A DNA stretch of 7,813 bases. It comes from an uncultured Alphaproteobacteria bacterium (GTDB lineage: Bacteria; Pseudomonadota; Alphaproteobacteria; Rickettsiales; UBA1997). Below, piece by piece: positions 6,137-7,813 of the stretch (position 1 is its first letter; the number at the start of each line of letters is the position of its first letter). Location: assembly GCA_903858915.1 (NCBI GenBank), contig CAIOKL010000122.1, forward strand, positions 1 through 7,813, in the 5' to 3' direction. Under the pieces are notes generated by a model. It had not been told where the DNA came from and did not search any database. It saw only the letters and a list, made by a program, of their open reading frames with translations. The translations under genes and the position numbers were made by a program.

Positions 6137-7068
6137 TTCAAAATATCGAGTGAATAAATATTGCTTGGTTGCGAAAATAGTTGAAACATCATCTTAAAAC
6201 ATATCATCAAAAGCAAAATCGCGAGAAAAGTTCGAGTGGCGTTGGCGTCAACTTTATAAGCGGCTCGAGAGCCAATTTGGGCGCCGATTGCCGAACTTAA
6301 AATCATCAATACTCCCAAAACGATATCAACATTATTACCGGTAACGGCTTGTAAAAAAGTGGCGTTGCTGGCGATAAAAACGATTTGAAATAACGAGGTT
6401 CCAACCACCAAACTGGATGGCATTCGCAAAATATAAAGCATGGCTGGAATCATTAAAAATCCACCTCCGACGCCCATCAATGAAACCAAAATTCCCACTC
6501 CAAAACTTAAAATAATTGGCACTAAAACACTAATATAAACTTCGGAACGAGAAAAATAAGTTTTGAAAGGCAAGCCTTCGATTTTTTTGAGCAACCATTG
6601 GAATTTAACGCTTTCTTCATTATGATGATGCCAATCCATGCCAAATTTTTTATCAATAAAATTTCTAAAACTGTCGGAAAGCATCATCAAACTAATTGAG
6701 CCGAGAAATAGCACATAAGTAATCGCGATGACTAAATCAATTTGCCCAGCATTTTTCAAAAGACTGAAAATCGAAACGCCGATCGAGGAGCCGATAATGC
6801 CACCCAGCACCAAAAAAAGCCCCATTTTAATGTCGACATTACCTTTTTTAAAATGCGCGAGGAGACCCGAAATTGAGGCGGAGATAATTTGATTAGTTGA
6901 AGTTGAAACCGCTACTGGCGCTGGTACGCCGATGAAAATTAAAAAAGGCGTTGCCAAAAAACCACCGCCGATTCCAAACATACCCGCTAAAAATCCAGTA
7001 AGCAATCCCAGCGCTAAAATTAGAAAAATATTAACAGGAATTTCGGCAATCGGGAGATAAATTTGCAT
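6133..7068 (-). CDS. TauE/SafE (TSUP) family permease
   Basis: An integral inner-membrane protein of 311 residues and the probable exporter of sulfite, a sulfonate or a related sulfur anion. The internal duplication typical of the family is clear: GFLAGMFGIGGGFLATP (25-41) and GILVSLMGVGGGFLMIP (192-208), each followed by a hydrophobic stretch with a conserved S/T (VSTSTNQI, VGTSLFQI). About eight hydrophobic segments are visible. The central loop (about 137-175) is hydrophilic and has a run of three histidines (147-149). The start is the ATG at 7068, 9 bases after the ygfZ stop, without a clear Shine-Dalgarno. The substrate cannot be set from sequence. The cysteine synthase later in the operon makes a sulfur role plausible, not proven. 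Confidence 0.88.
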   Translation of the reverse strand: MQIYLPIAEIPVNIFLILALGLLTGFLAGMFGIGGGFLATPFLIFIGVPAPVAVSTSTNQIISASISGLLAHFKKGNVDIKMGLFLVLGGIIGSSIGVSIFSLLKNAGQIDLVIAITYVLFLGSISLMMLSDSFRNFIDKKFGMDWHHHNEESVKFQWLLKKIEGLPFKTYFSRSEVYISVLVPIILSFGVGILVSLMGVGGGFLMIPAMLYILRMPSSLVVGTSLFQIVFIASNATFLQAVTGNNVDIVLGVLMILSSAIGAQIGSRAAYKVDANATRTFLAILLLMICFKMMFQLFSQPSNIYSLDILK

Positions 7069-7077
7069 TAAATTTAC

Positions 7078-7725
7078 TTAGTCAATAATTAAAACTTTGT
7101 TATTTTGCAAAAAAATATTATCATTTGATAAAACAATTTTTTGCGAAATATTTTTTTCTTCTTCAATGTCATCGAACTTAACTAGCACAAGCCCTCGGAG
7201 AGTTTTTCCATCAAGAATTGATGATAAAACTAAACCGACTTCTTTGCCGTCTTTTAAAAGTTCATGATTTTTAATATTAGCCATTTTTAAGCCATCGCCA
7301 TCGAATTGTAAAGAGGATAAATCATTTTTTTCGGCAATTGCCTCTTTTAATTCTTGATTAATTTCGGCAATTTCAAATAAAAATATTTTCTTTCTTAACT
7401 GCCCGCGATAGTGATTGCGAGCCGTCGTTTCTTGACCGACATAACATCCTTTTTGGTAAGAAATTGCGTTAAAATTATCAAAACCGAATTCAAAAATATA
7501 AGATTTATCTTTGGTTAAATCGTAATTGCCTTCGGGAATTTTAAAATCAATGCGCCTTTGATGATAAAAAATTAAATTTTGAGTTTCATAATTTTTTAAA
7601 TCTTGTTCATTAACATAAAATCTAAAACCAAAATCATTGGCTCTTGGGTCAATAAATCCAAGGCTTTGCGTGTTAAAAATTACAAATAAATTTTGACTTT
7701 TTTTAATTTCAATTTGCGAACGCAA
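7078..7725 (-). CDS. ygfZ: YgfZ/GcvT-like folate-binding protein, 5' end missing or shifted
   Basis: The 215 residues match the C-terminal two thirds of YgfZ/IBA57 proteins, tetrahydrofolate-dependent factors for assembly or repair of Fe-S enzymes. The family signature K-G-C-Y-x-G-Q-E is intact at 92-99 (C94), followed by TARNHYRGQLRKK; IDPRANDFGFRF (25-36) is also typical. Family proteins are about 280-330 residues, and roughly 70-80 N-terminal residues are absent. The only available start is a TTG at 7725, in the middle of the conserved segment YKLRSQIEI. The homologous frame runs a little further upstream (FKLNLYK, to about 7746) and then meets a TAA near 7749 and more stops. The gene is thus truncated by rearrangement, frameshifted near the window edge, or disrupted by a sequencing error. 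Identity as YgfZ is firm; function is doubtful. Confidence 0.8.
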   Translation of the reverse strand: MRSQIEIKKSQNLFVIFNTQSLGFIDPRANDFGFRFYVNEQDLKNYETQNLIFYHQRRIDFKIPEGNYDLTKDKSYIFEFGFDNFNAISYQKGCYVGQETTARNHYRGQLRKKIFLFEIAEINQELKEAIAEKNDLSSLQFDGDGLKMANIKNHELLKDGKEVGLVLSSILDGKTLRGLVLVKFDDIEEEKNISQKIVLSNDNIFLQNNKVLIID

Positions 7726-7779
7726 TTTATAAAGATTGAGTTTAAATATTTAGAATTATCAGATAGCTTACGAAGGAAA

Positions 7780-7813
7780 ATGTTTGATAACGCCAAGGCT
7801 AATGAGGCACAAA
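7780..7813 (+). CDS. Possible start of a divergent gene, cut by the window end
   Basis: An ATG at 7780, preceded by GAAGGA (7772-7777), opens a frame that begins MFDNAKANEAQ and continues to the window edge. The same frame is open back to about 7690. The Shine-Dalgarno-like purines lie closer to the ATG than ideal, but most other genes here have none. With only 11 residues after the ATG no family can be named. If real, it diverges from the ygfZ-like gene and would explain why the ygfZ 5' end is lost here. Confidence 0.25.
   Translation, partial: MFDNAKANEAQ

Noticed and set aside
7726..7813. Simple one-base frameshift restoring the ygfZ N-terminus
   Set aside because: A neighbouring minus frame stays open (ending in DNSKYLNSIFIN), but its residues do not clearly match the expected family segment before YKLRSQ, so the repair is not convincing from this short stretch.

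Overview
The window reads as a piece of an AT-rich (about 30% GC by eye) alphaproteobacterial chromosome, possibly from a Rickettsiales-like or other host-associated lineage. The main taxonomic pointer is a member of the alphaproteobacterial TIGR02186 membrane-protein family beside a TauE/SafE-type exporter. The base composition, the near-absence of Shine-Dalgarno sequences and the tightly packed genes agree with this. No rRNA or tRNA gene was recognised, so the placement stays at class level.

All well-supported genes are on the minus strand, so transcription runs from high to low coordinates. From 7725 down to 1304 there is one compact seven-gene train: a 5'-shortened ygfZ-like gene, a TauE/SafE (TSUP) exporter, a TIGR02186 protein, a universal stress protein, the lipid II flippase murJ, an RNA m5U methyltransferase of the TrmA/RlmD family, and a cysteine synthase (cysK-like). 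The gaps in this train are 34 bases or less and three junctions overlap or nearly touch, which suggests one operon. The contents are housekeeping: Fe-S assembly or repair, sulfur-anion or organosulfonate export, peptidoglycan precursor flipping, RNA modification and cysteine synthesis.

Below cysK the character changes. Positions 1-1227 hold an accessory insert: a 48-residue orphan ORF and a 306-residue BRO-N/DinD-like protein of a phage-associated family. The insert lies between two direct copies of a segment of about 145 bp (1-144 and 1228-1372). Each copy contains the 3' end of cysK and the noncoding DNA just after it. Copy A keeps a readable cysK C-terminus (LLSPDVDIVSVKAFS against LLSPEVEIVSVRAFD in the intact gene) with no gene body attached; its place is taken by the BRO gene, whose last three codons coincide with cysK-derived sequence. 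The noncoding part of the repeat is better conserved (about 48 of 50 positions) than the coding tail (41 of 48). It carries a perfect TTGACA box, a -10-like box and a 10-bp inverted repeat. This looks like a small cassette inserted at the 3' end of a gene with duplication of that end, as some prophages and islands do, or like what remains of a tandem cysK duplication.

The right edge (7726-7813) is also a junction. The ygfZ homology stops abruptly, and an open plus-strand frame with a GAAGGA motif before an ATG runs off the end.
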